64,000 bases of DNA from CAWHJB01 sp963698715 (GCA_963698715.1 CAVORW010000001.1:434001-498000), one strand, 5' to 3'. Positions 51,775-60,668 are shown, numbered from the stretch's first letter. Translations and numbers: made by a program. The notes: generated by a model not told the origin, from the letters alone.

Positions 51775-51864
51775 GGGTGCACACACCCTGACTCCGTGTG
51801 CACACACGGTGACTCCGGGTGCAAACACCCTCTCTGCGAGCGCGTACCTTCCCTCCGGGCGCGC
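51775..51864 (-). promoter_or_regulatory. Row of stem-loops in the leader of the Hpt/hybrid kinase operon
   Basis: Three close stem-loops are separated by AGTCA-type spacers (minus strand): GGGTG/CACCC at 51775-51788, CCGTGTG/CACACGG at 51794-51809 and GGGTG/CACCC at 51817-51830. A fourth, GCGCG/CGCGC, spans 51840-51864. They lie just upstream of the Shine-Dalgarno. The period of about 21 bases points to tandem duplication with compensating changes. Confidence 0.6.
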
Positions 51865-52112
51865 AGCCTGTCAAACATCTTTCATTCTATCAATTATTCG
51901 GGAAGCTTAAGTTTGCATATTGGTAGGGTTGCAATGAAAAATGAGTGCTTGCGCTGGAATGGAGACTCTGAGAGCCTGGGCGCGGTCGAATTGACCCTGA
52001 TAAATCAAGCATCCCAGGTTCGCCACCACCACCACATAAACAACTTTTCGGATAGGCTCTTATTTGTCGTTATAATCATGCCAGGAATATCTGTACACTG
52101 CAGGAGGAAAAA
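51865..52112. other. Divergent region between the sensor operon and msrB
   Basis: With the stem-loops this is a 352-base gap. It holds the transposon-end-like motif at 52044-52062 and TATAAT at 52071-52076, a plausible -10 box for msrB. AGGAGG at 52102-52107 serves msrB. No gene is seen. Confidence 0.5.
52044..52062 (-). repeat. Transposon-end-like motif, copy 2
   Basis: On the minus strand TAAGAGCCTATCCGAAAAG, matching the sequence at 2506-2524 at 17 of 19 positions. It lies just upstream of the msrB -10 box, so it might also be a regulatory site. Confidence 0.45.
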
Positions 52113-52547
52113 ATGGCCGATGCACCAGAAAAAATCGTCAAAACCGAGGCTGAGTGGCGCGCAGAACTGACCCCGGAGCAGTATTTTGTCACCCGCCAAA
52201 AAGCCACCGAGCGCCCATTTACCGGCAAATATCTGCACAACAAAGCCGATGGAAACTACACTTGTGTGGCCTGCGGCTTGCCATTGTTCTCATCCGGGAC
52301 AAAATACGATTCCGGTTCTGGCTGGCCCAGCTTCTGGGATGTGATCCAGAATGGGAACGTCGAAATTCACCAGGATTACAGCCACGGCATGCAGCGGGTC
52401 GAAGTAGCCTGCAGCCGCTGCGGCGCGCACCTGGGCCATCTTTTTGACGATGGACCGCGCCAGACCACCGGGCAGCGCTACTGCATCAACTCGGCTGCGC
52501 TCGATTTCCAGCCGTCCAAACCGAATACCACTAAACCTCTGGGTTAA
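52113..52547 (+). CDS. msrB: Peptide-methionine (R)-S-oxide reductase
   Basis: MsrB repairs oxidised methionine (R form) in proteins. The 144 residues show the zinc cysteines C51/C54 (TCVACG) and C100/C103 (CSRCGAHLGHLF), the substrate block YDSGSGWPSFW and the catalytic C124 in RYCINSAAL, the full classical set. AGGAGG lies five bases upstream of the ATG, and TATAAT at 52071-52076 may be its -10 box. It stands alone and ends at a hairpin shared with the convergent VWA gene. Confidence 0.96.
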   Translation: MADAPEKIVKTEAEWRAELTPEQYFVTRQKATERPFTGKYLHNKADGNYTCVACGLPLFSSGTKYDSGSGWPSFWDVIQNGNVEIHQDYSHGMQRVEVACSRCGAHLGHLFDDGPRQTTGQRYCINSAALDFQPSKPNTTKPLG

Positions 52548-52592
52548 ATCTTCCTGGCAGAGTGACTCGCGTTCGAGCGTGCTGCGTCTGGG

Positions 52593-52610
52593 CCTGCCCG
52601 TCAGGGCAGG
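52593..52610. terminator. Hairpin between convergent msrB and VWA gene
   Basis: CCTGCCC and GGGCAGG (52593-52599, 52604-52610) pair exactly around GTCA. The right arm overlaps the last codons of the VWA gene (stop at 52601), so the hairpin is built into the end of that coding region. Confidence 0.6.
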
Positions 52611-53659
52611 GGGTGCCACAAGATCGAGAATGCGAGTGCCAATGCCAGCAGGACAGCGCCAAGGGCGGAGAAGGCCACACTGATCTCTGTGGTCTCGTGC
52701 TTGGTGATCAGGTAAGTGGGCAGATCACGGAAGACATCATTCAGCTCGCCGGCGCTGGAGGCGGCATAATAAGTTCCGCCGGTAGCCTCAGCTACTGCGA
52801 TTAAGGTTTCCTCATCAATCCCCCGCCTGAAACCGCTGCCGCCAAATCCTCCCCCAAAGCCGCCCCCAAAACTACCGAACGGCTCGCCATAAAGATCCTG
52901 GTCACAAAATGGGATCGAGCCTTGCTCAGTGCCAAACCCGATCGTGTAAACCCGGATGCCGCGATCGACAGCCTGCTGGGCGGCATCCAGGGGCAGTGGG
53001 CCAACGTTGCTGGCCCCATCAGTGAGCAAAATGATGATCGCAGGGGCGTATGCGCCTGCAGGCACGGGTGTCGGTTTGAATTCGGCGTTCGGGTCCGTCA
53101 CAACTGGGGCTACGCTTAAATCCAATTCGGCGATCGCCTCCAGCGCTTTGAGAATGCCGCTGCCAATTGCTGTCCTTCGGCCGGTGATCAGGCTCTCGAT
53201 GGCAGTTTGCAGCACTTCTTCGTCGGCGATCGGAGGTTGGACGAGTTCGGCAAAGCCAGCAAATGCCACCAGGCCGATGCGGGTGCTGGAATTCTGGCGC
53301 TGGACAAATGAGATTGCGGCTGCTTCAGCGGCGCGCAGCCGATTTGGCTGGATATCGGTGGAGCACATGCTGCGCGAGACATCGATGGCAAGGATGATCG
53401 TCGTCTGGTCGGTTGGAACCGTGACGATGCCTACCGGCCGTCCCAGGGCAACCACCAGGCTGGCCAGGGCTAACAGGAACAGTAGAAACGGGACATGCCG
53501 GCGCCAGCGGGATTGCCTTGGCAGGGCTGCCCGCACCAGCGATAAACTGGAATAGCGTACAGCATAACGCTGCCGTCGTCGCAGCATCCAGAGATAGATA
53601 CCAGTGATCAGGGGTATCAATCCAAGTAATGCTAGGAATCCCGGCCAGAGTAAATCCAT
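52601..53659 (-). CDS. VWA-domain membrane protein, BatA/BatB-like, glycine-rich insert
   Basis: The 352 residues have two N-terminal helices (LWPGFLALLGLIPLITGIYL and VPFLLFLLALASLVVAL), a von Willebrand A domain with the MIDAS motif LAIDVSRSM, Asp in LLTDGASNVG, and a C-terminal helix (VAFSALGAVLLALALAFSIL). Near the end of the VWA domain an insert GEPFGSFGGGFGGGFGG replaces the matching loop of the paralogue. It is the last of MoxR, DUF58, VWA, VWA, a Bat-like set thought to act as a MoxR chaperone system at the membrane. Confidence 0.88.
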   Translation of the reverse strand: MDLLWPGFLALLGLIPLITGIYLWMLRRRQRYAVRYSSLSLVRAALPRQSRWRRHVPFLLFLLALASLVVALGRPVGIVTVPTDQTTIILAIDVSRSMCSTDIQPNRLRAAEAAAISFVQRQNSSTRIGLVAFAGFAELVQPPIADEEVLQTAIESLITGRRTAIGSGILKALEAIAELDLSVAPVVTDPNAEFKPTPVPAGAYAPAIIILLTDGASNVGPLPLDAAQQAVDRGIRVYTIGFGTEQGSIPFCDQDLYGEPFGSFGGGFGGGFGGSGFRRGIDEETLIAVAEATGGTYYAASSAGELNDVFRDLPTYLITKHETTEISVAFSALGAVLLALALAFSILWHPLP

Positions 53660-53787
53660 CTGGTACCTCCAGTCTTATTCCCGAAAAGCAGGAAAATTGG
53701 TTCTCTGGGATCCGGCGGCTTGCCAGCCCGGAATTTCCCAAAGAGCAGGAATATTTGCATCTGCTGTGCAAGCGTTGATACAGCAGA

Positions 53788-54795
53788 TCATGGCAGGCGG
53801 CTGAACCACAGCAGCGAAAGTGTCCCTCCGAGCATCAGGATCACGATGCTGGCGCCAGCAAAGATAGATGTGATCTCCATCTTGCTGGGCTTGACAATCA
53901 GCTGCGGGTCGATATTTTCATAAATCGCCTGCAGCTCTTGTTCGGTCACAGCATTAAAATAAGCGCCGCCGGTAATTTCGGAGATTTGGATCAGCAATTC
54001 TTCATTCAGCTGGGTCAGGACATTAAACCCTTCAATGGTGAGGGTTGCCCCGGCCTGGCTGCCAATCCCAACTGTGTAAACTCGCACTCCCCGGTCAGCT
54101 GCCAGCCTGGCTGCTTCTATAGGATCGGGAGGCGCATTGTTTTCCCCATCCGTCAGTAGAATAATCACAACCGGCTCGTAGGTTCCCCTGGGGACAGGGG
54201 TCGGAGTGAGTGTTGGTTCGAGGGTAAGGTCGCTTAACTGGGCAGGCGGCTGAGCGCCATCGGAAGCGATTGTATTCAATGCCACCAGAATACCATAGGC
54301 CAGGGATGTGCCGCGCTGAGGCACCAGGCGGTTGATCGAAGCCAGGATCGCCTCCTCGTCATTGGTCGGTGCTTGGACTGTAAACCCGCTATCGCTGAAC
54401 ACCACAACCCCGATTTGTACGCTGGTTGGCTGGCGTTCTACGAATTGGCGAGCTGCAGTTTTGGCTGCTTCGATCCGGCTGGGCTCCAGGTCCTCGGCTG
54501 CCATGCTGCCCGATACATCGAAGGCCAGGATTACGGTGCCTTCCTGCCGGGGCAGGCTGACCACTGCCTGGGGCCGGGCCAGAGCCACAATCAGGATGCT
54601 GAGCCCAACCAGGAAGAGTGCCAGCGGGATATGCCGTCGCCGTCCCGGATCGGCACGATCCGTTGCCTGGCCGAAACCCAGGCTGCCGTAAGGATCGGTA
54701 TTCTGCCTGCGCCGCCTATCCATCCAGCTGTACAGCCCCGCCAGGAGCGGGATCAGCAGCAGCAAAAACAGTAATGAAGGCCAGATAAATTCCAT
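53788..54795 (-). CDS. VWA-domain membrane protein, BatA-like
   Basis: The 335 residues follow the same plan as the next gene: N-terminal helices (LLFLLLLIPLLAGLYSWM, IPLALFLVGLSILIVALA), a VWA domain with MIDAS LAFDVSGSMAAED and LLTDGENNAPPDP, and a C-terminal helix (EITSIFAGASIVILMLGGTL). It is a tandem paralogue of the gene at 52601-53659 with a 128-base gap. The MIDAS is complete, so metal-dependent protein binding is expected. It follows the DUF58 gene by eight bases. Confidence 0.9.
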   Translation of the reverse strand: MEFIWPSLLFLLLLIPLLAGLYSWMDRRRRQNTDPYGSLGFGQATDRADPGRRRHIPLALFLVGLSILIVALARPQAVVSLPRQEGTVILAFDVSGSMAAEDLEPSRIEAAKTAARQFVERQPTSVQIGVVVFSDSGFTVQAPTNDEEAILASINRLVPQRGTSLAYGILVALNTIASDGAQPPAQLSDLTLEPTLTPTPVPRGTYEPVVIILLTDGENNAPPDPIEAARLAADRGVRVYTVGIGSQAGATLTIEGFNVLTQLNEELLIQISEITGGAYFNAVTEQELQAIYENIDPQLIVKPSKMEITSIFAGASIVILMLGGTLSLLWFSRLP

Positions 54796-54803
54796 GTTAA
54801 ATC

Positions 54804-55703
54804 TCAGTGCCGGCGCTGCTGGCGCAGGGCTGCAAATCGCACGATCGCCTGCACCAGGTCATCCCCAGTTGATAACGACAGCAGATCGACCCCGGCGTGG
54901 TTGAAGGCCGAATTCAGGAGCACTGCGCGCTGCTTACCGGCCTGCTCGAAGCGCTGGCGAAATTTTTTATCGGAGGTATCTACATAAAGCTGCTCGCCTG
55001 TCTCTGCATCTTGCATAATGATCGGTCCTATATCCGGCAATTCCAGCTCGCGCTGGTCCCAAAGGCGAACCGCCAACACTTCATGGCGCTGGTTCAGCAG
55101 GGTTAGAGGCCGTTCCCAGCCAGGTGCGCAGATAAAATCTGAAATGACAAACACCAGCGAGCGCCTGCGAACGGCGTGCAGGCCTGTTTTGAGCAGGGGA
55201 GTGAGATCGGTAAAAGGCGCTCGCTCCAGCCGTGGCTGCCTCATCAGATCATTGATCAGCCGCAGCACCTGGATGCGCCCGCCCCGGGCAGGAATAGTGC
55301 GCTCAAGCCGCCCATTGTAAAACATCGCCCCGACCCGATTGCCATGCCGAGTTAACAGCCGCGCCATCGTCGTCACGAAATCGATCAGCATGCTCCGCTT
55401 CAAATTCTGGGTGCTGCCGAAATCGATCGATGGGCTCAGGTCAAGCAAGAACCAGGCTGTGATTTCGCGATCTTCTACATACTGGCGAATGTAAGGAGTT
55501 GTCATCCGGGCGGTAACATTCCAGTCGATATAACGGATATCGTCCTCTGGCTGGTATTCCCTCAGGTCCGCAAAATCCACGCCGTAGCCGTAAAACAAGC
55601 TGCGGTAATCGCCCTGTAGCAAGCCATCCAGGCGGCGGATGACCTGCCAATCGAGGCGCTGTAGTATCCGTTCAGGCGTTTGGGTTGAAGCTGGCATGTT
55701 CAT
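54804..55703 (-). CDS. DUF58 domain protein
   Basis: The 299-residue protein contains the DUF58 block (GVDFADLREYQPEDDIRYID, WNVTARMTTPYIRQYVEDRE) and a VWA-like fold with AWFLLDLSPSIDFG as a degenerate MIDAS. DUF58 proteins are constant partners of MoxR ATPases. The start overlaps the moxR end by 32 bases, so they are cotranslated; a second ATG two codons on is also possible. No membrane segment is seen. Confidence 0.9.
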   Translation of the reverse strand: MNMPASTQTPERILQRLDWQVIRRLDGLLQGDYRSLFYGYGVDFADLREYQPEDDIRYIDWNVTARMTTPYIRQYVEDREITAWFLLDLSPSIDFGSTQNLKRSMLIDFVTTMARLLTRHGNRVGAMFYNGRLERTIPARGGRIQVLRLINDLMRQPRLERAPFTDLTPLLKTGLHAVRRRSLVFVISDFICAPGWERPLTLLNQRHEVLAVRLWDQRELELPDIGPIIMQDAETGEQLYVDTSDKKFRQRFEQAGKQRAVLLNSAFNHAGVDLLSLSTGDDLVQAIVRFAALRQQRRH

Positions 55704-56682
55704 GGAGCGGCACCGCTGGTGTGGGAATTTTATTCAGGATCTGGTTGATCAGGTCATCACTGCTGACGTTGTCCGAAAGGGCTTCATAGGAAAGCACCAG
55801 GCGATGGCGCAATACATCCAGCACCATATCCAGAATATCCTGAGGCAGAGCATAGCTGCGCCCCCGCACGTAAGCCAGGGCGCGGGCTGTCAGGATCAGG
55901 TTGATAGAAGCGCGCGGGCTGGCCCCAAACATGATGTAAGGGGCGAGCTCCTTCAACCCAAATTCCTGCGGTTTGCGAGTGGCAGTCACAATTCGAACGG
56001 AATATTCGATTAATGCCGGATCTGCGTAAACTTTATCAGTTTCTTGCTGCAAACTCGTCAGCTGTTCGCTGGTCAGCACCTTTTGGACGGCTTGCAGGGC
56101 GCCTGTCATCCGTTCAACAATGACAAACTCCTCGGTTGCTGTCGGGTAACCGACCAGCACTTTCAGCATAAAACGGTCCACCTGTGCTTCCGGCAGTGGA
56201 TAAGTGCCTTCAGTCTCGATTGGGTTCTGAGTTGCCAGCACCAAAAAAGGGTTGGGGACTTTAAAGGTTTCACGCCCGATGGTTACCTGGCGTTCCTGCA
56301 TCACTTCCAGCAAAGCGCTCTGGACTTTTGCCGGCGCTCGGTTAATTTCGTCAGCCAGCAGCAGGTTGGTAAATACCGGACCAAGCGAAGTGTTGAATTC
56401 GCCAGTTTTTTGATTGTAGATCCGAGTACCGATCAGATCGGCAGGCACCAGGTCGGGGGTGAACTGGATGCGTTTGAATTCACCGCCGATTGATTCGGCC
56501 AGGGTTTTAATCGCCAGCGTTTTCGCCAGCCCTGGCACACCTTCTACCAGGATATGCCCGCGGGCCAACAACGCAACCAGCAATCGTTCCAGCATGTGGT
56601 CTTGCCCCACGATTACCTTTTTAACTTCATACAGAACGCGTTCCATAGGGAGCCCGTTTTTCTGACTCGCATACTTATCCAT
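55672..56682 (-). CDS. MoxR-family AAA+ ATPase
   Basis: The 336 residues carry Walker A as GVPGLAKTLAIKTLAESIGG, Walker B as LLADEINRAPAKVQSALLEV, sensor 1 in LVLATQNPIETEGTYPLPEA and the arginine finger region GASPRASINL. MoxR ATPases act as chaperones that activate metalloproteins or complexes with VWA partners. First gene of MoxR, DUF58, VWA, VWA. The client is unknown. Confidence 0.93.
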   Translation of the reverse strand: MDKYASQKNGLPMERVLYEVKKVIVGQDHMLERLLVALLARGHILVEGVPGLAKTLAIKTLAESIGGEFKRIQFTPDLVPADLIGTRIYNQKTGEFNTSLGPVFTNLLLADEINRAPAKVQSALLEVMQERQVTIGRETFKVPNPFLVLATQNPIETEGTYPLPEAQVDRFMLKVLVGYPTATEEFVIVERMTGALQAVQKVLTSEQLTSLQQETDKVYADPALIEYSVRIVTATRKPQEFGLKELAPYIMFGASPRASINLILTARALAYVRGRSYALPQDILDMVLDVLRHRLVLSYEALSDNVSSDDLINQILNKIPTPAVPLHEHASFNPNA

Positions 56683-56824
56683 CGGCTCTCTCCTTTACTC
56701 TAAAACAGCTAACTGCCCAGCCTGCGCCTGGATTTCGCTAAAATCCAGGCTCAAACCTGACCAGATCAAAAAAGCAGGTTTGAAAATACCCAATGCCCCT
56801 ATCCGTTCAGGCTAAGGACCGGGC

Positions 56825-57664
56825 TTAATATGGCGGCAGGCCGGCTGCGCCGCCGGCAATATCTATCGGGACTGCGAAACCGATCCCAATAAACACTTCT
56901 TGCTCGGTGGGATTGATAATCCCAACCACGATCCCGATCACGGCGCCGCTGCGGTTGAGCAGCGGACCGCCCGAATTGCCTGGATTTACAGCGGCATCGA
57001 TCTGGATTAAGCCATCTAAAGTTTGCTCGCTGTCGGGAATTTCAAACGAGCGGTTGAACCCGGAGATCACTCCGGCACTCATCGACCCATACAAGCCAAA
57101 GGGATTGCCAACCGCAAAAGCTTCATCGCCGACCCGCATCGTATTCGGATTTCCGAGGGTAGCCGGAAAGAATATTTCTGGGAGCTGGTCGGCGACCAGC
57201 ACAGCGATATCATTTTCTGGTTGCACGGCTGCTACCTGGGCGGGCGACTGGCTGCCATCCGCAAATGTCAGCTGGATGCTGCTGGCATTCGCCACCACAT
57301 GCAGGCTGGTCAGGATGCTCCCGGCAGTATCAATGATCACACCGCTCCCCAGGCTGCTTTCGGTGCGCTGATTTGAATCCTGCCCCTCGGATTGAATTAA
57401 TACCAGAGAAGGGTGGATGATCTGGTAGACGCGTGACGAGTGGGATGGAGGCGGTGTGGCGGATGCCAGCGCTTGAGCGACGGTATCATTGACATCGTTG
57501 ATGGTCAGTTGAGGCGTCTTGGGTGTGAAGGTGCTGTAAAGGAAAATTGCAATCAGGGCTGCCAGCACGCCGGAACCAAACGGTAAAGCGCGCCGGATCT
57601 GTGAACCGAAGCGCTTCACTCGCCGTCGCCATACACCGGATTGTGAATCGGGCAATTCAACCAT
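56825..57664 (-). CDS. Membrane-anchored trypsin-like serine protease, HtrA-like without PDZ
   Basis: The 279 residues have an N-terminal anchor (FGSGVLAALIAIFLYSTFTP) after a basic stretch, so the protease domain faces outside. The catalytic triad is His122 (LTSLHVVAN), Asp152 (PENDIAVL) and Ser231 (NPGNSGGPLLN), as in HtrA/DegP. The usual PDZ domain is absent; the chain stops just after the protease barrel (AAGLPPY), so it is a short form. TATAAT on the minus strand at 57820-57815 may be its -10 box. It lies 142 bases upstream of moxR. Confidence 0.9.
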   Translation of the reverse strand: MVELPDSQSGVWRRRVKRFGSQIRRALPFGSGVLAALIAIFLYSTFTPKTPQLTINDVNDTVAQALASATPPPSHSSRVYQIIHPSLVLIQSEGQDSNQRTESSLGSGVIIDTAGSILTSLHVVANASSIQLTFADGSQSPAQVAAVQPENDIAVLVADQLPEIFFPATLGNPNTMRVGDEAFAVGNPFGLYGSMSAGVISGFNRSFEIPDSEQTLDGLIQIDAAVNPGNSGGPLLNRSGAVIGIVVGIINPTEQEVFIGIGFAVPIDIAGGAAGLPPY

Positions 57665-57908
57665 AGATTTCTCAGCAAACTGCAGGAGATCATCGCAGGG
57701 TCAATTCTGGTTATTTCGACCCTGGATTGGGAGCATGAAAGCTACTCGAGAGTGGGTCAGGAGTGCAGAGGCATAATCTCTAATCGACGATTTTAAACGA
57801 TAAAAACTACCCTAATTATAGTTGTTTTTGCTGGGCAAAAATATGAGACTATCCTAAAGAAATAGAAGAAATACAGTTCAGGAGAAAAATAGGCTGATCG
57901 GAAACCAA

Positions 57909-58448
57909 TCAGATTTCAACCCAATCACCAGCTTCCTGTCCTGGTCCACGACCAGACTCGGAGCTAACCAGCAGATTCGCCGCCGAGAACAATTCTTGCA
58001 AACCAATAAAATACGCCATCAGGTCCGAAAATTGGGCGTAATGATCGGTTTCATCGGAAAATACCTGATCGCTCCACCATACCAGCTCTAGCACCAGCTG
58101 CTGGTTTTCCGCCGGATAAATGGTCAGGTGAATATCCAGGTCGAAGGCTGTGGAACGAAGCGCGTAATTGACGCTTAAGTCAGCGATTGACCCAGACCTG
58201 AGCCCTTCCAGATGTTCTGGAAAGATTTCCAACGTAATAAACTGGGCCGCATCTGGTTCAGCGGACGGGATGCTGGTGATCCGAAAGTTTTCTGTTTGTT
58301 CTGACAGGCTGCTCAGGGCAGGAAACACGGCATTGTCTGGGACAGCCACCAGCAGGGATACTGCTGGCGCGCCATCGAAGGCCGTGATCCAACCCCGGCA
58401 GGCTTTCCAGCCCTGAGCGATGCGTTGTACTGTTTGAGCGGCTCTCAT
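57909..58448 (-). CDS. Unknown protein
   Basis: A 179-residue soluble protein, acidic in the second half, without signal or membrane segment. Sequence such as VSLLVAVPDNAVFPALSSLS and FDLDIHLTIYPAENQQLVLE suggests a mixed alpha/beta fold; no motif or family is recognised. The start is three bases past the stop of the DUF4404 gene, so the pair is an operon. The 244 bases before the protease gene hold only the -10-like box. Confidence 0.6.
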   Translation of the reverse strand: MRAAQTVQRIAQGWKACRGWITAFDGAPAVSLLVAVPDNAVFPALSSLSEQTENFRITSIPSAEPDAAQFITLEIFPEHLEGLRSGSIADLSVNYALRSTAFDLDIHLTIYPAENQQLVLELVWWSDQVFSDETDHYAQFSDLMAYFIGLQELFSAANLLVSSESGRGPGQEAGDWVEI

Positions 58449-58451
58449 CTG

Positions 58452-58715
58452 CTAAACCCCGCTGCCGCTTAAAATATCCATAAGATGCCCCAATACCATT
58501 GTTATATGAGGATGGGCCACTTCAAATTCCTGGATCGCATCGACCAGCTCTTCGATCAGTGTTTCATCTTCATCCTCGTCTTCTTGTCGCAACCTTTTAC
58601 TGATCTCCCTCTCCAGGTGCTCCAGGCGCTGCTGGTCAGTGTTATCGATCGAGGCTGTGTTCTGAAGAGCATCTTGAAATTCCTTCAATGATTCGCTTAA
58701 GCGTTTCTTATCCAT
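58452..58715 (-). CDS. DUF4404-like small helical protein
   Basis: From ATG 58715 (AAAGG upstream) the product has 87 residues, MDKKRLSESLKEFQDALQNT to the end. It is strongly helical and acidic (RQEDEDEDETLIEELVD), and the block EFEVAHPHITMVLGHLMDIL agrees with the DUF4404 family, for which no function is known. The frame is open to 58739, but the eight extra residues lack a ribosome site. It is the first gene of a pair with the unknown gene at 57909. Confidence 0.7.
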   Translation of the reverse strand: MDKKRLSESLKEFQDALQNTASIDNTDQQRLEHLEREISKRLRQEDEDEDETLIEELVDAIQEFEVAHPHITMVLGHLMDILSGSGV

Positions 58716-59205
58716 TGTGGCAACCTTTCTTGAGAGCACTTATGTGGTTCTCGCATCGTTCGAATTTATTGCGGTCAACCTGATGAACTCGCGCCTTTAT
58801 TATACTGCTGGCAGAGATCAGGGTGTGGAATTACGGGTTCTTGGGTGTGCTATAAGTCTGTAGAAATTTATTGTAGTTCGTAACTTATGGGCGCAACGCC
58901 CCCATAAGTTACGAACTACAGCGACAATATTTTAATACCCTCAGATTCTTTGAGTATGCACTTTTATAATCGGATAATAACACTCGCATATCTTGACTTG
59001 CAGGGATAAACAGTATACACTGGGAGGAATTCAAGCCAAGCAATTTAGTGCATGGCTGTATAGATTATCTGGGGACTCACCCCGCTTCTTTAGAAGCGGT
59101 TGAAGCTCAGAACAACCTTGGTAAGCAGAATTTTATTTGTGTGCCCACAAAGACAGCAACCCTACATTTGAAGCGTTTCAGGTATCCAGAGAGGAGGGAG
59201 TTAAC
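58716..59205. other. Divergent region before the protealysin gene
   Basis: This 490-base gap holds a perfect 20-bp hairpin (58872-58920), TTGACT at 58993-58998 with TATACA at 59014-59019 (15-base spacer, a weak promoter for the protease), and a hairpin CCGCTTCT/AGAAGCGG at 59092-59109 in the probable leader. No gene is supported; the protease frame extends to GTG 59137 but lacks a good ribosome site there. Confidence 0.5.
58872..58920. repeat. Perfect 20-bp inverted repeat in a divergent gap
   Basis: Arms 58872-58891 (TGTAGTTCGTAACTTATGGG) and 58901-58920 are exact inverse complements; the loop is CGCAACGCC. It lies between two divergent genes and so is not at a gene end. Confidence 0.8.
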
Positions 59206-60363
59206 TTGAGCAAGCCATGTAATATTTCCTGTATTGTCCCGCCCTATATGCTGCAGCAGATTTCAGAAAACGGCACGCCAGAGCAGCGCAAGAGTGCCAG
59301 CCAAACCGCCATGCTTAGCGACCAAATCCGTGAGCATCGCCAGGAGGAGGTCGGGAAAAAAGCAGTTGCACCCTCGGCGGCGGCAGCTGGCTTGAACCGC
59401 AGGGTGTACACTGCGCTGCACAAATCCACTCTTCCAGGCCAGCTGGTTCGCGCTGAAGGCGCACCCGCAGGGGCAGATCTGGCGGTTAACGAAGCCTATG
59501 ACGGCGCCGGCTCCACCTATCACTTGTATATGGACATCTATCAGCGCGATTCGATTGATGGTGCGGGCATGATCCTTGATTCAACCGTCCACTATCAGGT
59601 TGGATACGATAACGCCTTTTGGAACGGCAAGCAGATGGTTTACGGTGATGGGGATGAGGATTTGCCTCCAAATCAGCGCCTCTTTAACCGGTTTACGAGC
59701 GCGATTGATGTGATCGGCCATGAATTGACCCATGGAGTGACTCAATTCACCGGCAACCTGACCTATGCATTTCAATCTGGCGCTCTCAACGAGTCTTTTT
59801 CGGATGTATTCGGCTCACTAGTCAAACAGCGTTTGCTCAACCAGACTGCCGACCAGGCCGATTGGATCATTGGCGAGGGTTTGTTTACCAGCAATGTCAA
59901 CGGGGTTGGGATTCGTTCGATGAAAGCGCCGGGGACGGCTTACGATGACCCGGTGTTGGGAAAAGACCCCCAGCCCGGTCATATGGACGATTACGTCACA
60001 ACGACCAGTGATAATGGCGGGGTCCACATCAATTCGGGTATCCCCAACCGGGCATTTCACCTGACAGCCCTGGAGATCGGGGGTTTTGCCTGGGAGAAAG
60101 CCGGACGGATTTGGTACATCACCCTGAGCGATCGCATCCAGGCCACCGCCAATTTCCAGACAGCCGCCAACCTTACGTACACTGTGGCTGGAGAATTGTA
60201 TGGAGCCAACAGCCCGGAGCAGCTGGCTGTCGTCCATGGCTGGGCCGGAGTGGGTATTACTGTCGGCCAGACTGCACCGCCGCCACCACCTCCACCACCC
60301 AATGGCGGGGAGCAGAATCCTGGCTGCCTGCCGTCTGTGATGAATATTTTTAAGAGGCGTTGA
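59206..60363 (+). CDS. Protealysin-type M4 metalloprotease
   Basis: From TTG 59206 (GGAGGGAG five bases upstream) the 385 residues begin with the short protealysin propeptide (PCNISCIVPPYMLQQISENG), not a long thermolysin one and without a signal peptide. The zinc site is HELTH at 172-176 with the third ligand Glu196 in GALNESFSDVFGS; NGGVHINSGIPNRAF holds further active-site residues. After the catalytic domain there is a run of eight prolines and a basic tail (NIFKRR). Protealysin-like enzymes are usually kept in the cell or leave by unusual routes. The emfourin-type inhibitor gene overlaps its stop (TGATG). Confidence 0.92.
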   Translation: MSKPCNISCIVPPYMLQQISENGTPEQRKSASQTAMLSDQIREHRQEEVGKKAVAPSAAAAGLNRRVYTALHKSTLPGQLVRAEGAPAGADLAVNEAYDGAGSTYHLYMDIYQRDSIDGAGMILDSTVHYQVGYDNAFWNGKQMVYGDGDEDLPPNQRLFNRFTSAIDVIGHELTHGVTQFTGNLTYAFQSGALNESFSDVFGSLVKQRLLNQTADQADWIIGEGLFTSNVNGVGIRSMKAPGTAYDDPVLGKDPQPGHMDDYVTTTSDNGGVHINSGIPNRAFHLTALEIGGFAWEKAGRIWYITLSDRIQATANFQTAANLTYTVAGELYGANSPEQLAVVHGWAGVGITVGQTAPPPPPPPPNGGEQNPGCLPSVMNIFKRR

Positions 60364-60668
60364 TGATCATTCACGTTGAACGTACTGGCGGCTTCGCTGG
60401 CATGACCGTGCGGTCTGTGATTGACACGGACCAGCTCGATCCGGATGAGCGCCAGAACCTGGTGGAACTGGTTGAATCATCCGGCTTCTTTAGTTCCAGC
60501 TTCCATTCACAAACCGATCAACAGGGGCGTGATCGCTTCCATTATTCCCTGACGATTGAAACCAGCGAGCAAAGCCGGACACTAGAGCTGGATGAGAGCG
60601 AAATTCCGGTCGATTGGCAGTCTTTAATCCAGTTCATCAATAATCTTGCCCGCCGCTACCGGACCTGA
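60363..60668 (+). CDS. Emfourin-like protealysin inhibitor
   Basis: The 101-residue product (MIIHVERTGGFAGMTVRSVI) is the right size for emfourin, the inhibitor family that is encoded next to protealysin-type proteases. ERTGGFAGMTVR at the N-terminus is the inhibitor signature; RDRFHYSLTIETSEQ forms a central strand pair. The ATG overlaps the protease stop (TGATG at 60361-60365), so the two are made together, as expected for a protease and its guard. The frame is open from TTG 60360, but ATG 60363 is the likely start. The mode of binding is inferred from the family. Confidence 0.82.
   Translation: MIIHVERTGGFAGMTVRSVIDTDQLDPDERQNLVELVESSGFFSSSFHSQTDQQGRDRFHYSLTIETSEQSRTLELDESEIPVDWQSLIQFINNLARRYRT

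Noticed and set aside
51761..51874. N-terminal extension of the Hpt frame with VCTRS-like peptide repeats
   Set aside because: The repeats come from the DNA stem-loop array; ATG 51760 has a good ribosome site and starts at the domain.
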